Assembly (NCBI GenBank): GCA_041687755.1
Contig: JBDNJM010000048.1
Span: 34,015-98,014, forward strand
Reading direction: 5' to 3'
Length of the DNA: 64,000 nt
Source of the DNA: JBDNJM01 sp041687755
Lineage (GTDB): Bacteria > Planctomycetota > UBA1135 > GCA-002686595
In this document: positions 27,682-37,611 of the stretch, piece after piece
How the letters are laid out: every line of letters begins with the position of its first letter
Position numbering within the stretch: position 1 is the first letter of the stretch
Notes under the pieces: generated by a model
The model's database searches: none
Told to the model about the DNA's origin: nothing
What the model saw: the letters and a program-made list of their open reading frames with translations, nothing else
Program-made: the position numbers and the translations under genes

Positions 27682-30600
27682 GTGGACAGCACCCTCCCCG
27701 CGCCGAAGTAGCCCGTCACGAACTGCAGCAGGTCCGGCACCTGCTTCCAGCCGTGCTGCAAGCCGCCGCGCGGGTCGAACGATCCGGGCAGGAACTCGTT
27801 GAACACGCGCCATTCAGCCAGCTGCGTCTGTTCCCCCAGCGGGTAGAGCCCCTGGTCCGGCTGCGCCGAGTAAACCAGGTCCAACCCCGGCGTGCGGTCC
27901 GGATCGCCGTCCCACGGCACGTCCGGCCGATGGCGCTGCAGCACGCCCAGGCGCGTCGTGCCCCCGGGCGGCGAAGTCGCCTCGAACGCGAAGCCCTCGA
28001 CAAAGGCGTCCGGCACGCCCAGCGAGAAGCCCAGATAGTGCAGCTCCGGGCCGTCCGCCTGGGGCTCGAAGCGGTCCCAATAGCGCACCGGGAAGCGCAG
28101 CACGACCTCGTCGGCCGCGTGCCCGGAAGGCGTCGTACCGAAGCGCCCACGGAACAGTCCGGGCCCCTTGTGGTCGCGCCCGCCTGGCTCGGTCGAGCGG
28201 CGCGGCATGCCGAGTTGGCCGGCGCGCAGCCAGGTGTGGTGGATCAGCTCGTCGCCGATCAGCACGGTGCCCTCACCCGGGAAGCCCTCCGTATCCACCA
28301 GCGGCAGCGAATCCGAGCCCTCGTCGATCCCGCTCCCCAGACGCGTGGCCTCCGCCGCATGCAGAAAGCGCACCGTTTCACCGGGCGCGTGATGCTGCAC
28401 GCGACTGCCGAGTACGCCGCGCCCGCCCGGACTGATGCGCAGCACGCCGCTCTCCGGTTCGACGCCCGCGTACAGGATCAGCTCCTCGCCGATCTGCAGC
28501 AGGCCTGCGTCCTCGGGCAGGTCGTCCAGCACGAAGTCGCTCGCGACCGGCAGGCCCGCGTCGCCGCCGGCCAGCCGCATCGTCCGCGGGCGCACGGTCA
28601 GCGCGTTGTTCTCGGAGGCGTCCAGCCGCAGCTGCAGCACAAGCCCCGCACCCTCGTCGCCCACCAGCGGATTGAAGCGCCGCCCGAACTCGCTCGCGCC
28701 GAACACGACCTCGTCGATCACCGTCGCCGCGGCCGGCGAGGCGTCGAGCGATTCGCCGAACACCAGCAGGTTCGCCAGGCGCGGCAGCTCGCCGCTCGGA
28801 AACTTTGTCAAACGCGCGTAGTGACGGATGTCGCCGCCGTCGAAATTGCCCGCCGAGCCTGCCGCCAACGGCACGCCCAGGGCCTCGGTCAGCCCGATCA
28901 TGTAGCGGCCCGCCGCGCCGGGCGCCTCGGGCACCGTCTCCACGACGCCCGGGCCGCTGATGCGCCCCGGACTGGAGCTCCAGGTCGACATCTGCCGGTC
29001 GACCGGCCGGTAGGCGCGATGCACGACGCCCGGGAAGCCGGGGTCCACGGGTGAAGGGTCCACGGCGAAGATCGCGTCGAAGCGCCCGGGCCAGCCGGCC
29101 TGCGGGCTGCCGGAGCCGGTCTCAAACACGCGGAATACCGGCGTGATGGGCGTGCCCTCCCCGTGCGACTGGGCATGGGTTCCCATCGCGCCGCGGAAGT
29201 CCAGGGCGGAGCGCAGCGAGCGCGTCGCCGGCCAGTCCTGATCGGGCGCCGCACCGATCTCCGACGTCCAAAACTGCGACTGCTGGGGTGCGCTGCTGAC
29301 CGGCCGCGCGGGTGCCGCCGGCCCTGCGGCCGTCGCGAACTGCGGCGCCGGAGCTCCCGCGGGCGCAAGCGCAAAGCCCAGGGTCTCCCGGGGCGCTGCC
29401 CCAGGCCACAGGCTCGAAGTCCCCGTGCTGCCCGGAACGCTCCCGCCGGGCGTGCCGCCGGTCGGCCCGTCGCCGTCGCCGCCCTCGGGGTTCGAGATCG
29501 GCCCGGGCTCGCGGAAATCCAGATCTTCAGGGTCCAGCGTCGCGTACGCGAACACCCGCAACAGCACGGCGGGGTCTTGCCGCACCAGCTGGCCCTCTCC
29601 GAAGTAGTCGTAGCGCACCCACTCGGTCAGCTCCGCGTTGACGGGCTCGACGAGCTGCGCAATCTGGGTCTGGGCCTGGGCGGCAACCGGCAGCAGCGAG
29701 TCCCCTTCGCCTGCCACGGGGATCGAGATCGGAACCACGATCGGCAGGTACTTCAGGTCAGCGTTGGCGATGTCCGGCGTCAGGACCTCTTGGCCCGACC
29801 CATCCACGACTCGCCAGTTGTCCTCGTACTCTAGGACGAACGCCTTCGCCTGGGTCAAGACCCCAGCGAAGGTCTCTGCGTCCGTCAGCAGCGGGAGCTC
29901 GCCGCTCCCGACCGCCCACTGGGCGACGCGCAGCCCGTTGCCCTGCTTGCCCGAGTAGCGAAACACGTGCATGCCCCACAGTGGCGTCCCGCCCGGGGTT
30001 TGGATGCTGGCGTTCGTCGAACCCGGACCGGTCAAAGCCGACTGCAGGATCACCGCGAAGCCACCGGCGTCGCTGAACCCGTCCAGCACGTCCTGCGAGG
30101 TCTGGCCCGCATCGAGCGGCATCAGCTCGAGCGTGTTCGGAGCATCGTCCGCGATGCCGCTGCCGAACACGATCGGGACGACCGTGCCGTCGATGGTCTG
30201 CACCTCCGCCACGACTTCGTTGCCGAGGTCCCCGCCGTTAATGCTCGCGACGTAGCCGGCCGCGAACGGGCCAATCGAGCCGCCAAGCGTCGTCGCGCCC
30301 GGCGGAACGTTGTCGATCGTGGCCAGGCTGTAACCGTGCAGCCGCAGCGCCGTGCCCGCGGGGTAGGAGCCCTTGTTCGGATCGGCGACGCCGAGGTTGT
30401 CGGGCGTGCCGAAGGCGTCGAGGTTCGCGTAGGACGTGCGCTCGCGGGCGAAGCGGCCGCCGAAGCCCGCCAGCTCGCCGATGACCGAGTGGCTCGCGTC
30501 GAAGTTTTGATCGCCGGACACGACGGCCTCGATCAATTCATCGCCGATGCGCAGCACGCAGCGCGGGGGGAAGCCCGCGGTCGACTCGACCTGAATCGTG

Positions 30601-32945
30601 GTGTCCGAGCCCGAGACGTTCTCGGTCAGCGCGGTCATGCCCCCGCGGTCGATGCGGCTCGCCAGCTGCGGGTCGGTCAGCGCCATCCCGTCGACGCGCC
30701 AGTCCACGCGATCGGGCGACGCGCCGGAGACGTCCAGCTCGATGTGCGTCCAGCCCTCGAGCAACCCCGCCGCGGGGCCGCCGTCCAGGGGCAGGATCAG
30801 CTCGAGGCGCTCCTCGAAATTGGTCGAGGGATGGTCGCCCGACGCGTCCAGCAGCTCCAGTCGCAGGGCCGACTCCTCGAGCCGCAGGGTCAGTCGCTCG
30901 GTGTCTGCGTTGTCGCCCAGCTCCAGCAGCACGCCGTCGGTGACGCCCTCTAGATTCATCCAGAAGGACAGGGAGAAGGGCCGCAGGAGCTGATCTTCTT
31001 CGCGCGTCCAGCCCATGCCGGCGGGGCCGGTCTCGAGGCTGAAAGGCCCGGCCTGATCGATGCCGTACCCCTCGAAATTGGAGTTGGAGCGGTCGAAGTG
31101 CCGCACGCGCCCCGCGCGTTGGCCGACCTCATCGGTCCGCACGACCCAGGGCCTCGAGAAGCCGTTCTCGTCCTCGGCCGCGTACGTCGGGCGCGCGACG
31201 GCGTCGCGGCCCTCGTCACCCCCGTCGATCGCGAGGTGCGCGAAGCGTCGCGCCGGGGGACTCGAGAGCCGGCCGCTGTCGAACACGCTGGTCGCGCGTG
31301 GCCCGGTGGCCCAGCCGGGCGCCTCACGGTCGAGGCGCAGGGCCTCGTCGAAGTCTTGTTGGGAGTCCCACACCTTGACCAGGGGCATCTGCGGCAGGAC
31401 GTGTTCGATCGAGCCGCGCGCCACGCTCGAGCGCTCTGCTGCCCCGCGCTCCACGCTCGCGCGCACGTCGAGCTCGTACAGATCGCGCGCCTCGAAGCTG
31501 AGCGGCGCCGTCGAAAACGCCAGGCTCGAGTCGTTCGCGTTGAGCGCGTTCGCGTACAGCGCCAGCACGTCCTCGCGCTCGAGCAAGCCCGCCTTCGGAA
31601 GATCCAGCGCGCGCCGCCGCGTCTCCTGCGGGTCCTCGTCCACAGCTCCAACCAGGATGTCGGCCGCGGGGAACAAGAGGCGCTCAGCGAAGTCCTGCAG
31701 GCTGTCGAACGGGCGCAGCCCTAGAACCAGCTCCGCAAGATCGGACGCTTCCTCGGCGCTGACGCGCTCGGGCTGGTTGGCTCGAGACACGCCGCGGAAC
31801 AGCGCCTCGATCAGTTCCTGAGGCGCCGTGTTGATGTTCACCGGCCGACGGGCCAGCACCTCGATCTCCGTCTCAAGCGCCGGGTGGTCGAACTTCAGGG
31901 CGTCGAGCAGGCGAATCCGGCCCGGATCGATGCGCAGAATCAGGCCGTACTCGATGCCCGCGCTCGAGCTCACGCGCACGGTGCTGCCAGGGTTGCCCCA
32001 GCGCCACTCCGACACGACCAGCTCGCACGGCGTGGGCAGCTCGAGCACCCGCGCAGGGCGCTGCCATTGCCGGCCGCCCGAATAGCCGGCCTGGAACGAG
32101 GCCGTGCGCTCGAACGCGTCCTCAAACGTGCGCACCAAGTCCTCCGCCGGCAGCGGATCGAGCGGGCGCCCGTCCTCGTCTAGCACCAGCGGCTCAGGCA
32201 TCAGCTCGGCCAGGTCCGCGGCCACGTCGCCCCAGCGGGCGCCGACGCGCGGCTCGACCCGCTGCCCCGCGCGCCACAGCGCGAAGGCCGCCGCCTCCAG
32301 GGCCACGATCGGAGTCCCGATCGGATGGTTCGAGGGCCGCAGAAAGCCGCAGTCGATTTCGCCGGCCCCGACGCCACGCTCGAGCCCGCTGAACAGGCTG
32401 CCCGCGCGGGCGCGGTATCCGATCACTTCGCCGCCGACGAGCAGCCAGCCGCGCGGCGGGAACTGGGTCGCGCCCCCGACCCGCAGCTCCTCCCCGTCGG
32501 GCGCCAGCGGGCGCGACAGGGTACTGGCCCGCCCGAGCAGGTTGCCCATCAGGTGCGGCGAGGCGCTCCACAGGTCCGCGCGGCCGGCCAGGTCGATCGC
32601 CTCGGCGTCGAAGCGCGTGCCGTCCTCCGCCGGCTGGGTCCAGAAGCGCGGGTCGCGGGACTCGCCCAGCCGCAGCTCCTCCAGGTCGTCGTAGGCCGGC
32701 GTCCGGTCCAGTTTGTTGTGCAGCCCCCACAACTCGACCCGCGCCGCGCGCGCCGCATCCTCCAGGGCCATGTTCGCCAGGCGCCGATCCACGCCGCGCA
32801 CGGCCGTCGCCTCCGCCTGACCCGTCATCCACAGGAACGGCGCCGCGAGCGCCAGCAGCGCCATCAGCGCCAGCAGCACGACCAACAGCGCGAGCCCGCG
32901 CCGCGCGGCCGGAGCCTTCGAACCCACGTGGCGCAGGGACCTCAT
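27669..32945 (-). CDS. Giant GspK-like pseudopilus tip protein with LamG-like domain
   Basis: This 1758-residue protein starts with RRG|LALLVVLLALMALLALAA, a GspK-type prepilin signal without Glu5. The GspK helix-hairpin-helix signature is at about 365-450 (RPVNINTAPQELIEALF ... LRPFDSLQDFAE). A concanavalin/laminin-G-like domain follows at about 625-755 (FSLSFWMNLEG ... LLEGWTHIELDV). Several copies of an IGxExI motif recur (for example VLRIGDELIEAV, LLQIGEELILYA, VLIGDELIHHT). Ordinary GspK is 300-350 residues, so about 1300 residues are additional, presumably extracytoplasmic. It overlaps the gspH-like gene upstream by four bases and gspJ downstream by 13. Its size and LamG insertion suggest a binding role at the pseudopilus tip. 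Confidence 0.8.
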   Translation of the reverse strand: MRSLRHVGSKAPAARRGLALLVVLLALMALLALAAPFLWMTGQAEATAVRGVDRRLANMALEDAARAARVELWGLHNKLDRTPAYDDLEELRLGESRDPRFWTQPAEDGTRFDAEAIDLAGRADLWSASPHLMGNLLGRASTLSRPLAPDGEELRVGGATQFPPRGWLLVGGEVIGYRARAGSLFSGLERGVGAGEIDCGFLRPSNHPIGTPIVALEAAAFALWRAGQRVEPRVGARWGDVAADLAELMPEPLVLDEDGRPLDPLPAEDLVRTFEDAFERTASFQAGYSGGRQWQRPARVLELPTPCELVVSEWRWGNPGSTVRVSSSAGIEYGLILRIDPGRIRLLDALKFDHPALETEIEVLARRPVNINTAPQELIEALFRGVSRANQPERVSAEEASDLAELVLGLRPFDSLQDFAERLLFPAADILVGAVDEDPQETRRRALDLPKAGLLEREDVLALYANALNANDSSLAFSTAPLSFEARDLYELDVRASVERGAAERSSVARGSIEHVLPQMPLVKVWDSQQDFDEALRLDREAPGWATGPRATSVFDSGRLSSPPARRFAHLAIDGGDEGRDAVARPTYAAEDENGFSRPWVVRTDEVGQRAGRVRHFDRSNSNFEGYGIDQAGPFSLETGPAGMGWTREEDQLLRPFSLSFWMNLEGVTDGVLLELGDNADTERLTLRLEESALRLELLDASGDHPSTNFEERLELILPLDGGPAAGLLEGWTHIELDVSGASPDRVDWRVDGMALTDPQLASRIDRGGMTALTENVSGSDTTIQVESTAGFPPRCVLRIGDELIEAVVSGDQNFDASHSVIGELAGFGGRFARERTSYANLDAFGTPDNLGVADPNKGSYPAGTALRLHGYSLATIDNVPPGATTLGGSIGPFAAGYVASINGGDLGNEVVAEVQTIDGTVVPIVFGSGIADDAPNTLELMPLDAGQTSQDVLDGFSDAGGFAVILQSALTGPGSTNASIQTPGGTPLWGMHVFRYSGKQGNGLRVAQWAVGSGELPLLTDAETFAGVLTQAKAFVLEYEDNWRVVDGSGQEVLTPDIANADLKYLPIVVPISIPVAGEGDSLLPVAAQAQTQIAQLVEPVNAELTEWVRYDYFGEGQLVRQDPAVLLRVFAYATLDPEDLDFREPGPISNPEGGDGDGPTGGTPGGSVPGSTGTSSLWPGAAPRETLGFALAPAGAPAPQFATAAGPAAPARPVSSAPQQSQFWTSEIGAAPDQDWPATRSLRSALDFRGAMGTHAQSHGEGTPITPVFRVFETGSGSPQAGWPGRFDAIFAVDPSPVDPGFPGVVHRAYRPVDRQMSTWSSSPGRISGPGVVETVPEAPGAAGRYMIGLTEALGVPLAAGSAGNFDGGDIRHYARLTKFPSGELPRLANLLVFGESLDASPAAATVIDEVVFGASEFGRRFNPLVGDEGAGLVLQLRLDASENNALTVRPRTMRLAGGDAGLPVASDFVLDDLPEDAGLLQIGEELILYAGVEPESGVLRISPGGRGVLGSRVQHHAPGETVRFLHAAEATRLGSGIDEGSDSLPLVDTEGFPGEGTVLIGDELIHHTWLRAGQLGMPRRSTEPGGRDHKGPGLFRGRFGTTPSGHAADEVVLRFPVRYWDRFEPQADGPELHYLGFSLGVPDAFVEGFAFEATSPPGGTTRLGVLQRHRPDVPWDGDPDRTPGLDLVYSAQPDQGLYPLGEQTQLAEWRVFNEFLPGSFDPRGGLQHGWKQVPDLLQFVTGYFGAGRVLSTWLR

Positions 32946-34066
32946 TGCGAGCCCTCCTCAAGCAGCGGCGCGAGCCGCGCCTCCTCGACGCTCAAGCCCC
33001 CGAGGCGCCCGATCGTCAACGTCTCGACAAAGCCCTCCGCGCCCAACAGGTCCAGGCGCACCGGGGCGGGATGCCGTCGCGGATCGAGCCCTCCGTCGCC
33101 GGTGAAGCGCAGCAGCTTGGGCGCGTCGGCGGGCCAGGCGAACTCGATGCCCAACGGAATCGGCTCGGAGGCTCCGTAGACCGCGAGGGACAGCACGTCG
33201 CAAGCCAGGGCGGCCGCCGCCGGAGCCCCGCCGAGCACCAGCGGGCCGGTCGGCGAGGCCACGCGTTTGTCGAGGTCCAGGGCCGCCACCGGCACGCCGT
33301 CCACGCTGAGCCGCAGCTCCATCCGGTCGTAGCCCAGCCGGATCTCGACCCAGCGATCGAGCGGCAGCACCGCTTCTCCGGTCGTGAGCTGCACGCGGCC
33401 GCCGCGCTGCCGACGACCCACCGCGTTGAGAATCTCCGGCGTGATCCAGGCCAGCAACAGGCCGCCCGCCCGCAGCTCCAGGCCGCAGCTGCCGCCCAGA
33501 TCGAGCAGACGACCCGACGCCTGCACATCGTTCATCAGCACGCGCAGCGAGAGCCCGAAGCCCTCGCCGGGATCGAACAGCGAGTCCCCGCTCAAGTCGA
33601 TGGACACCGTTGCGTCGCGCGCACCGCCGCGGAAGCTCAACCCCTGGCCCAGGTAGCCGTCATCGATCCGCTGCGCGCCCTGCCACACCGGATCGATGTC
33701 GCGCGGATTGCGCACCCGCTGGCCGCGCGCGGCCTCGACGAGGGCGGGATCCTCGAACTGCCAGGTGCCGACCGGACGGGCTGAGCGCAGCACGAGGGCC
33801 GGATCTTTGTCGGGCGCCTCAATCAAGGTCACGTTCGCCGGCCAGCCGTACGCCGCCGCCTCGGATTGGGCGGCGCGCAGCACGGCCCGGACGCGCTCGG
33901 GAGCCCGCTCACTCTCGAGGTCGAGGGCGCTGAAGGCGCCGAGCCCAGCGCCCAGCACGATCCCGATCACCGCCATCACCAGGAGCAGCTCGAGCAGCGA
34001 GAACCCGCGCGACGCCTGGGGCGTGCGGCGGTTCGCTCGGCGGCTGGGCTGCGGTGCGGGGTTCAT
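32942..34066 (-). CDS. GspH-type pseudopilin with embedded LamG-like domain
   Basis: This 374-residue protein has the prepilin motif SRG|FSLLELLLVMAVIG (cleavage after Gly21, Glu26 present). After about 60 GspH-like residues, a jelly-roll region runs from about 120 to 310, with GLSFRGGARDATVSIDL, PLDRWVEIRLGYD and LRLSVDGVPVAALDLD typical of LamG/concanavalin folds. GspH is usually about 170 residues. The frame extends nine codons upstream to a TTG, but the ATG at 34066 is preferred. It is followed by a four-base overlap with the giant GspK-like gene. Confidence 0.8.
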   Translation of the reverse strand: MNPAPQPSRRANRRTPQASRGFSLLELLLVMAVIGIVLGAGLGAFSALDLESERAPERVRAVLRAAQSEAAAYGWPANVTLIEAPDKDPALVLRSARPVGTWQFEDPALVEAARGQRVRNPRDIDPVWQGAQRIDDGYLGQGLSFRGGARDATVSIDLSGDSLFDPGEGFGLSLRVLMNDVQASGRLLDLGGSCGLELRAGGLLLAWITPEILNAVGRRQRGGRVQLTTGEAVLPLDRWVEIRLGYDRMELRLSVDGVPVAALDLDKRVASPTGPLVLGGAPAAAALACDVLSLAVYGASEPIPLGIEFAWPADAPKLLRFTGDGGLDPRRHPAPVRLDLLGAEGFVETLTIGRLGGLSVEEARLAPLLEEGSQ

Positions 34067-34171
34067 GGGCGTTCGGCGGGTCGGGGCTATCAAATGAGGG
34101 GGGGGGCTCGCAGAGGAAGGGGGCTCGCGAAGGAGACGGGGCCCGTCGGTTCACGGGCGGCCGCCGCGCGA

Positions 34172-34819
34172 TTACTCGCGCGGCAGGTCGAAGTTGGCGA
34201 CGTCGTCCTCGGTGCCAAAGCTGCCGTCCTCGCCCGCGCTGAGCAGCTGGAAGCGACCGTGCTGGAACCAGCGGCCGGTCGTCGGGTTCTTGACCGCGCG
34301 CGCGATCGACTGCACCTCGGCGTTCTGCTCCGCGTCGATCACCAGGTAGGCGTGCTCGCGACCGTAGGCGTCGCTGCGGAAGTACGCGAGCGGGTTGTCC
34401 CAGGCGTCCACCAGCTCGAACAGCTGGCGATCGGGCAGATCCGTGAGCGCCTTGGTCGAGCGGTCCCCGTCGAAGTTGACCAGGTCGTCCGACGAGATCC
34501 CGCCCCCGGCCTCGTAACCCTGGCTCCAAAGGCTGGCCACCAATGCCTCGATGCCGCGGTTCAAATCGTTCGGAATGCCGCCGTCGGCCGCCGGAAGCTC
34601 GCTGGGCGGAAAGTCGCCGAAGCGCCGCTCATAGCCGAGCACCACCGTTTCGATCTCGGCGAGCCGCGCACGGGTCAGCTTGGCCTTCACGACCTCGTTG
34701 CTGCTGCCCAGCGCCTGGTACAGAAACGCCGACAAGATGCCGAGGATCACGATCACGGCCATGATCTCGGTCAGAGTGAAGCCGGCGCGTGCGCCGCGGG
34801 CGAGAGGCTGAGTTCGCAT
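34172..34819 (-). CDS. GspG/PilA-type major pseudopilin
   Basis: This 215-residue protein has the prepilin motif RAG|FTLTEIMAVIVILGILSAF (cleavage after Gly13, Glu18 present). The body shows typical GspG features: DFPPSELPAADGGIP, LFELVDAWDNPLAYFRSD and the C-terminal SAGEDGSFGTEDDVAN that matches the calcium-binding loop of GspG. It is the best match to a classical pseudopilin in the operon and probably the main filament subunit. It starts 23 bases after the TPR/jelly-roll gene. Confidence 0.88.
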   Translation of the reverse strand: MRTQPLARGARAGFTLTEIMAVIVILGILSAFLYQALGSSNEVVKAKLTRARLAEIETVVLGYERRFGDFPPSELPAADGGIPNDLNRGIEALVASLWSQGYEAGGGISSDDLVNFDGDRSTKALTDLPDRQLFELVDAWDNPLAYFRSDAYGREHAYLVIDAEQNAEVQSIARAVKNPTTGRWFQHGRFQLLSAGEDGSFGTEDDVANFDLPRE

Positions 34820-34842
34820 GGGTGATCGAGCGCTTCTGGTGC

Positions 34843-37593
34843 TCACAGCTTTCTGCGGGTGACTTCGACGTTGTCCATTTCGACATGGGCCACGCGCCCG
34901 TTGTCGCCCTCGACGAAGAGACCGATGAACAGTTCCTGGGCGCCGCGCGCCAGGCCGGTGGCGGGCACGCCCTGCACGACCGGCACGCCGTCCATGTAGA
35001 TGTCGATGCCCGAGCGGCTGCCTTCCCCGCGCCGCTCGATGCGGATGCGGACCCACTCGTCGTCGGGGAACGGCAGATCGTCGGTGGAGAGGTCGATCCA
35101 GCCCGGATCGTCGCCCCCGCCGAACACGCGCACCTGGGCCACCGCGTCGCGGCTGCGCGCCAGGCCCGCGAACGCCGTCAGGCGATCACCCGAGGAGTTC
35201 TGGCGCTCGCGCGCGACGAACAGCCCGGCGCGGCAGGTGCTCTCGCGGCTGACTCGCAGGTCGGCCTCGATCGCGATGAACTCGTCCGCGCGATAGCGCC
35301 GCAGGAAGCGCGCCTCGCCGGTGCTCGAGAAGGTCCCGGAGAGCACCGCGATGCCGCCCTCGAGCTCCGTCTGGGGACCGGTGCCCTCGTCGCGGCTCCA
35401 GCCGTTGCCGACCGTCTTGTACTCGAACGCATCGGCCCAAATGTCCTTGGAGGCGTGCTCTTCGATGCGCTCGATTTGGGCTAGGGCCCAGACCCTGTAC
35501 TCGTTGTCCGGCGGCTCGTTGCGCAGCAGATCGTCGAGGTTGCGCAGCTGGATCGTGGCCTCCTCGACGTCGCCCGTGAGGTAGCGGCACCACGCGGAGC
35601 CCGCGCGCGCGTCCAACCGGTCCGGATTGATCGCCAGCGCGGCTTCGAAGGCCGCGGCGGCGCGCTGGTAGTAGTTCATCCGCAGCTCGGCGACGCCGAT
35701 CAGCGCGAGCGCGTCGGAGCGCCCGGCGAGCGCGTCGGAGGTGCCGTCGTCGCCGCGGCGGCTCAGCTCGAAGCAGCGCTCGAACAATCGAATCGCGTAC
35801 TCCGCGCGGTCGCGCTCGAGCTCGACCAGGCCCAGCTCGAACAGCGCGTGCTCGAAGTCGGAAGCGCGTTCGAGGGCCGCCCGCAGGGACGCCGCGGAGC
35901 CGTCGAGGTCGCCCGCGCCGCGCAGCAGTCGGCCGCGCTGGTAGAGGCCCCAGACGTTGCCCGGGGAGGCCTCGAGCGCCCGCTCCACGAACCCCAGCGC
36001 CAGCTCGGGCTGACTGTTGCGCGCGGCCAGGTAGGACAGGCCGCTGAGCGGAACTTCCTTCGTGAAGTGCAGCAGATCGATCGCGCGCTCGAGGTCTGCG
36101 CGGGCGCTCTGCGGATCGCCGGAACCCGACGCCGAGGCATCGAGTTCCAGGAACGCCCGAGCCACCAACAGTTCGGGGTCGAGCACCGCAAAGTTGCCCG
36201 CTCCGCCGTCCTCCACCGCCAGGTTCAGCTGCGGCGCACTGAGCGCACACGCGAGGCGCCCCGCCATGGCCCGCTGGTTGTCCGCCTCGGCGCTGAGCGC
36301 CTGGCCGAAGGTCGCATGGGCGGCCTCGGGACGGCCAACGCCGAGCTGGGCGCGCGCGAGGTCCAGGCGCACGGCGACGCGCGCCTCCTTGGCCTCGGCC
36401 GTGGACGGCAGATCGTCGGCCGCGAGCTCGAGAACGGGGAGCGCTTCCGCAGATCGTCCGCGATCGAGCAGGTAGGCCCCGTAGGCGGACCGGGCGCGCC
36501 AGCCGCCGCCGTCGAGCTGAAGCGCGCGCGCGAAGCTCTCCTCGGCGGCCTCGTCCAGCAGCAACTCCGCGAGCAGCTCCGCGCGGCCGAGCCAGGGGCC
36601 TGCCCTCGAGGGGAACTTCGCGGCCGCGGCCGAGAAGGCCTGCAGCGCGGGCTCGATCTCGAACGACGCGCGCAGCACGCGCGCGAGACCGACCGCGGGT
36701 GCAGGCTCATCCGGCGCGTAGTCCCGGGCGCTCTGCAGCAGGTCGCGCGACATGTCCAGCGCGCCGATCACGTCCAGGCGGGCGGCGAGCGCGTCGTCCG
36801 CCAGGGCCAGGAACTCCGGGTACGTGCCGGGCGTCGGGACCGTCGGCAGCTCCGCGTAGCGCAGCTCCAGCCGGTTTGCGAGGGTGTCCGCGAGAGCCCA
36901 CTCGAGGACTCGGTTGCGGGTGTACTCGATGGGCGGCTGACCGGCGAAACGCTCCGCCCCGGTGAACGGATCGACCTGCACGAACAGAATCGGCTCCTCC
37001 AGGCGGGCCTGCAGCCTCAGACCGTAGCGATCCGGGTTCGTGACGCGCCCGAACAGCGTCTCGGCCTCGTCCGCGCGCAGCCAGTCGTAGACGGAGCGAA
37101 AGGCGCTCGCTGCCTCCATGCGCTCCCCGGCCTCCAGATCTCGCCAGGACGAGGCCCCGCGGAAACCTCCCCCATCGGCGGCTTCGTCTTGCACGGCCGC
37201 CACCGCGGCAGGCTCGGGGCTGGCGTCGAACAGCGTGAGCTCGCCCGCGCCACCCTGGGGTCGCACAAGCGTTCGCGCCCAGTGCTCCGGCGCCGGCGCC
37301 ACGGACAGCGGCGGCAGCAGCACGGGCTCCGGCGGCATCGGCGGCGGCTCGAAGGCCAATGGATCCAGCGCCCGCGTGTCCCGCGGCGGACTCAGAAGAG
37401 CCCGCTCGAGGGCCTCACCGGGAGGCGCCTCGGGCAGCGCGACCGGTGCGGGGTAGCGTTCGGCCTCGACGCCGTCGCCCGCGGCGCCACGGCGCCGCGG
37501 GCGCGTGTCCGTGGCGTCCTTGGCCGTCATCCAGCCTAGACCCGCGAGCAGCGCGACCCCGGCGAGCACGATCTGTTCCTGTCGTAGTTGCAT
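34843..37593 (-). CDS. TPR protein with C-terminal LamG/glucanase-like jelly roll, pseudopilus operon
   Basis: This 916-residue protein has an N-terminal membrane anchor (about 8-24), a proline-rich linker, a long helical TPR region (about 300-715, for example YQRGRLLRGAGDLDGSAASL and YQRAAAAFEAALAINPDR), and a C-terminal beta domain (about 720-916) with LEGGIAVLSGTFSS, FIAIEADLRVS and GIDIYMDGVPVVQG, the pattern of LamG/DUF1080-type jelly rolls. It occupies the position between PilO and the major pseudopilin where PilP or GspC might be expected, but bears no resemblance to either. It is possibly a periplasmic assembly platform. Confidence 0.7.
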   Translation of the reverse strand: MQLRQEQIVLAGVALLAGLGWMTAKDATDTRPRRRGAAGDGVEAERYPAPVALPEAPPGEALERALLSPPRDTRALDPLAFEPPPMPPEPVLLPPLSVAPAPEHWARTLVRPQGGAGELTLFDASPEPAAVAAVQDEAADGGGFRGASSWRDLEAGERMEAASAFRSVYDWLRADEAETLFGRVTNPDRYGLRLQARLEEPILFVQVDPFTGAERFAGQPPIEYTRNRVLEWALADTLANRLELRYAELPTVPTPGTYPEFLALADDALAARLDVIGALDMSRDLLQSARDYAPDEPAPAVGLARVLRASFEIEPALQAFSAAAAKFPSRAGPWLGRAELLAELLLDEAAEESFARALQLDGGGWRARSAYGAYLLDRGRSAEALPVLELAADDLPSTAEAKEARVAVRLDLARAQLGVGRPEAAHATFGQALSAEADNQRAMAGRLACALSAPQLNLAVEDGGAGNFAVLDPELLVARAFLELDASASGSGDPQSARADLERAIDLLHFTKEVPLSGLSYLAARNSQPELALGFVERALEASPGNVWGLYQRGRLLRGAGDLDGSAASLRAALERASDFEHALFELGLVELERDRAEYAIRLFERCFELSRRGDDGTSDALAGRSDALALIGVAELRMNYYQRAAAAFEAALAINPDRLDARAGSAWCRYLTGDVEEATIQLRNLDDLLRNEPPDNEYRVWALAQIERIEEHASKDIWADAFEYKTVGNGWSRDEGTGPQTELEGGIAVLSGTFSSTGEARFLRRYRADEFIAIEADLRVSRESTCRAGLFVARERQNSSGDRLTAFAGLARSRDAVAQVRVFGGGDDPGWIDLSTDDLPFPDDEWVRIRIERRGEGSRSGIDIYMDGVPVVQGVPATGLARGAQELFIGLFVEGDNGRVAHVEMDNVEVTRRKL

Positions 37594-37611
37594 GGCAGCG
37601 CGGGGAGGGCG

